Origin: Vibrio fluvialis
Lineage (GTDB): Bacteria; Pseudomonadota; Gammaproteobacteria; Enterobacterales; Vibrionaceae
Assembly (NCBI RefSeq): GCF_900460245.1
Contig: NZ_UHIP01000002.1
Span: 1,612,001 to 1,676,000, forward strand
Reading direction: 5' to 3'
Length of the DNA: 64,000 bases
The translations under genes were made by a program, and so were the position numbers. This document shows positions 62,980 through 64,000 of this stretch, piece after piece; the first letter of the stretch is position 1, and each line of letters opens with the position of its first letter. The notes beneath the pieces are model-generated. The model saw only the letters and a program-made list of their open reading frames with translations, made no database searches and was not told where the DNA came from.

Positions 62980-64000
62980 TTAACCTCGCTTCGCCACGAT
63001 CAGCCAAAAGAAGAATGGCACGCCGATAATTGCCGTCACAATCCCGATCGGAAACAGCGCGCCCGGCACAATCACTTTTGACAACACAGAAGCCGTTGAA
63101 AGCAAAAATGCGCCGATTAGGAATGAAAGTGGCAGGAAGAAGCGTTGATCTTCGCCCACCAGAATTTTAGCGATGTTGGGTGCCACAATGCCGATAAAGC
63201 CAATAATGCCGACAAAACTGGTTACGGTTGCCGTCATTACCGCCACGATAAACAGAATTTTAAGGCGCAGGCGCTGCACGTTCACACCGACGCTTTTTGC
63301 GCGCTCTTCGCCCAAACGCAGCGCTGTCAGTTTCCACGAATCCCGCATCAGCAGAGCAAAACCGCCCATCACCACCACGGCGGTGATGGTTAAGTTGCTC
63401 CACGTCGCTTTCGACAGACTGCCAAACAGCCAGAACAGAATTTGTTGGCTCAGCTCCGGTGAGGCGATGAACTGCACCAGCGACAACAGCGACTGAAACA
63501 GAAACAGCAACGCAATCCCCGCCAGAATCAACTGGCCTGACGTAATGTGACGCATGGAGGCCAAAGCAAACAGAAAACAGGCCGACAACATACAACACAA
63601 GAATGCGCCCAGCGGCACCGCGTAATAGCTGTCCATGCCCAGCGAACCGATGTAGAGCATCAGCGCCGCACCAAAGCCTGCCGCCGCAGCCATGCCCAGT
63701 GTGTACGGACTGGCCATCGGGTTATTGAGCAGCGTCTGCATTTCTGCGCCACCAACCCCAAGCGAGCCACCGACAATGATCGCCATCAGCGCAATTGGCA
63801 AACGCAGGTTGGTGACAATCACGCGGGTTGAACCATCAACCTGAAATGGCAGGCCGATAAATTCCAGCAGCGCATTCAGCACGCGCGATGCATCCAGCAT
63901 CGACGGGCCAGTCATGATATCGAGCACAAAGGAAGCCAATAAAATGGTGCCAAATGCACAAAGCACCACCCAGCGGCGGCGCTCACTCTTTCGTTGTTGT
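62980..64000 (-). CDS. iron-siderophore ABC permease (FecCD family), 5' end beyond window
   Basis: At least 340 codons are open to the window edge; the first internal start is a GTG at 63969, but the frame upstream (QQRKSERRRW) reads like a cytoplasmic N terminus, so the true start probably lies just outside. About nine to ten helices; family motifs LRLPIALMAIIVGGSLGVGGAEMQTLLNNPMASPYTLGM and FVGIIGFIGIVAPNIAK. Membrane subunit for ferric-siderophore or heme import. A binding protein and receptor are not in this window. Confidence 0.93.
   Translation of the reverse strand, partial: QQRKSERRRWVVLCAFGTILLASFVLDIMTGPSMLDASRVLNALLEFIGLPFQVDGSTRVIVTNLRLPIALMAIIVGGSLGVGGAEMQTLLNNPMASPYTLGMAAAAGFGAALMLYIGSLGMDSYYAVPLGAFLCCMLSACFLFALASMRHITSGQLILAGIALLFLFQSLLSLVQFIASPELSQQILFWLFGSLSKATWSNLTITAVVVMGGFALLMRDSWKLTALRLGEERAKSVGVNVQRLRLKILFIVAVMTATVTSFVGIIGFIGIVAPNIAKILVGEDQRFFLPLSFLIGAFLLSTASVLSKVIVPGALFPIGIVTAIIGVPFFFWLIVAKRG

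Noticed and set aside
1..64000. Insertion sequences, integron sites, CRISPR arrays, tRNA and rRNA genes
   Set aside because: No transposase or integrase motifs, spaced repeats or tRNA-like cloverleafs were seen on reading.

Overview
The window reads as a gene-dense piece of a Vibrio chromosome, most likely from the fluvialis/furnissii side of the genus; the genus call is fairly firm, the species is a guess. Reasons: a block of fructose-family PTS genes, an AraC regulator and manA in an arrangement I recall from V. cholerae (VC1821-VC1827); a ToxR-like membrane regulator; MHYT, HD-GYP and GGDEF signalling proteins; and several LysR/AraC-controlled transport clusters. No rRNA, tRNA, CRISPR array, phage or insertion sequence was seen.

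Layout. 1-7.3 kb: ToxR-like regulator, then a redox module (ScsB/DsbD-like protein, two-domain thioredoxin, azoreductase) divergent from a MocR regulator, then an NADH dehydrogenase divergent from an Rrf2 regulator across a perfect 17-bp inverted repeat. 8-18 kb: PTS region with three permeases (IIA-IIC-IIB, IIA-IIB-IIC, IIC-IIB), a free IIB, an HPr-like/IIA fusion, an AraC regulator and mannose-6-phosphate isomerase. A repeated TCCAGTT motif occurs in both main promoter regions and is a candidate AraC operator. 17.8-24.6 kb: alkylsulfatase operon, DeoR-hpt pair, sugar acetyltransferase, GAF-GGDEF protein. 24.6-29 kb: chemoreceptor, arylamine N-acetyltransferase, alanine racemase.

29-37 kb: oligopeptide-type ABC operon (fused double ATPase, binding protein, two permeases) ending in an M14 carboxypeptidase, divergent from a LysR regulator. 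37-41.5 kb: an MHYT hybrid histidine kinase and an HD-GYP response regulator in one operon. 41.8-45.5 kb: an exported SurE-like nucleotidase with a lipoprotein, and an unrecognised pair of membrane and PhnD-like proteins. 45.6-51.6 kb: AraC regulator divergent from a second proC, a TRAP transporter (dctPQM) and an ornithine cyclodeaminase/ketimine reductase family enzyme, with a strongly folded candidate leader RNA ahead of dctP. 51.8-56.3 kb: yhdT-panF pantothenate uptake, LysR, glutathionyl-hydroquinone reductase, esterase.

56.4-61 kb: LysE exporter; two membrane proteins (DUF3100 type plus a small partner), an M20D amidohydrolase and a LysR regulator that look like one uptake-and-hydrolysis unit. 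61-64 kb: MFS transporter and iron-siderophore ABC genes, the permease running off the window end.

Most of the window is accessory metabolism: several small uptake-plus-enzyme cassettes, each with its own regulator. The most unusual items are the leader RNA before the TRAP genes, the HPr-IIA fusion with reversed domain order, the PhnD-like/membrane protein pair, the large palindromes at the Rrf2 and PTS borders, and the DUF3100/M20D cassette.
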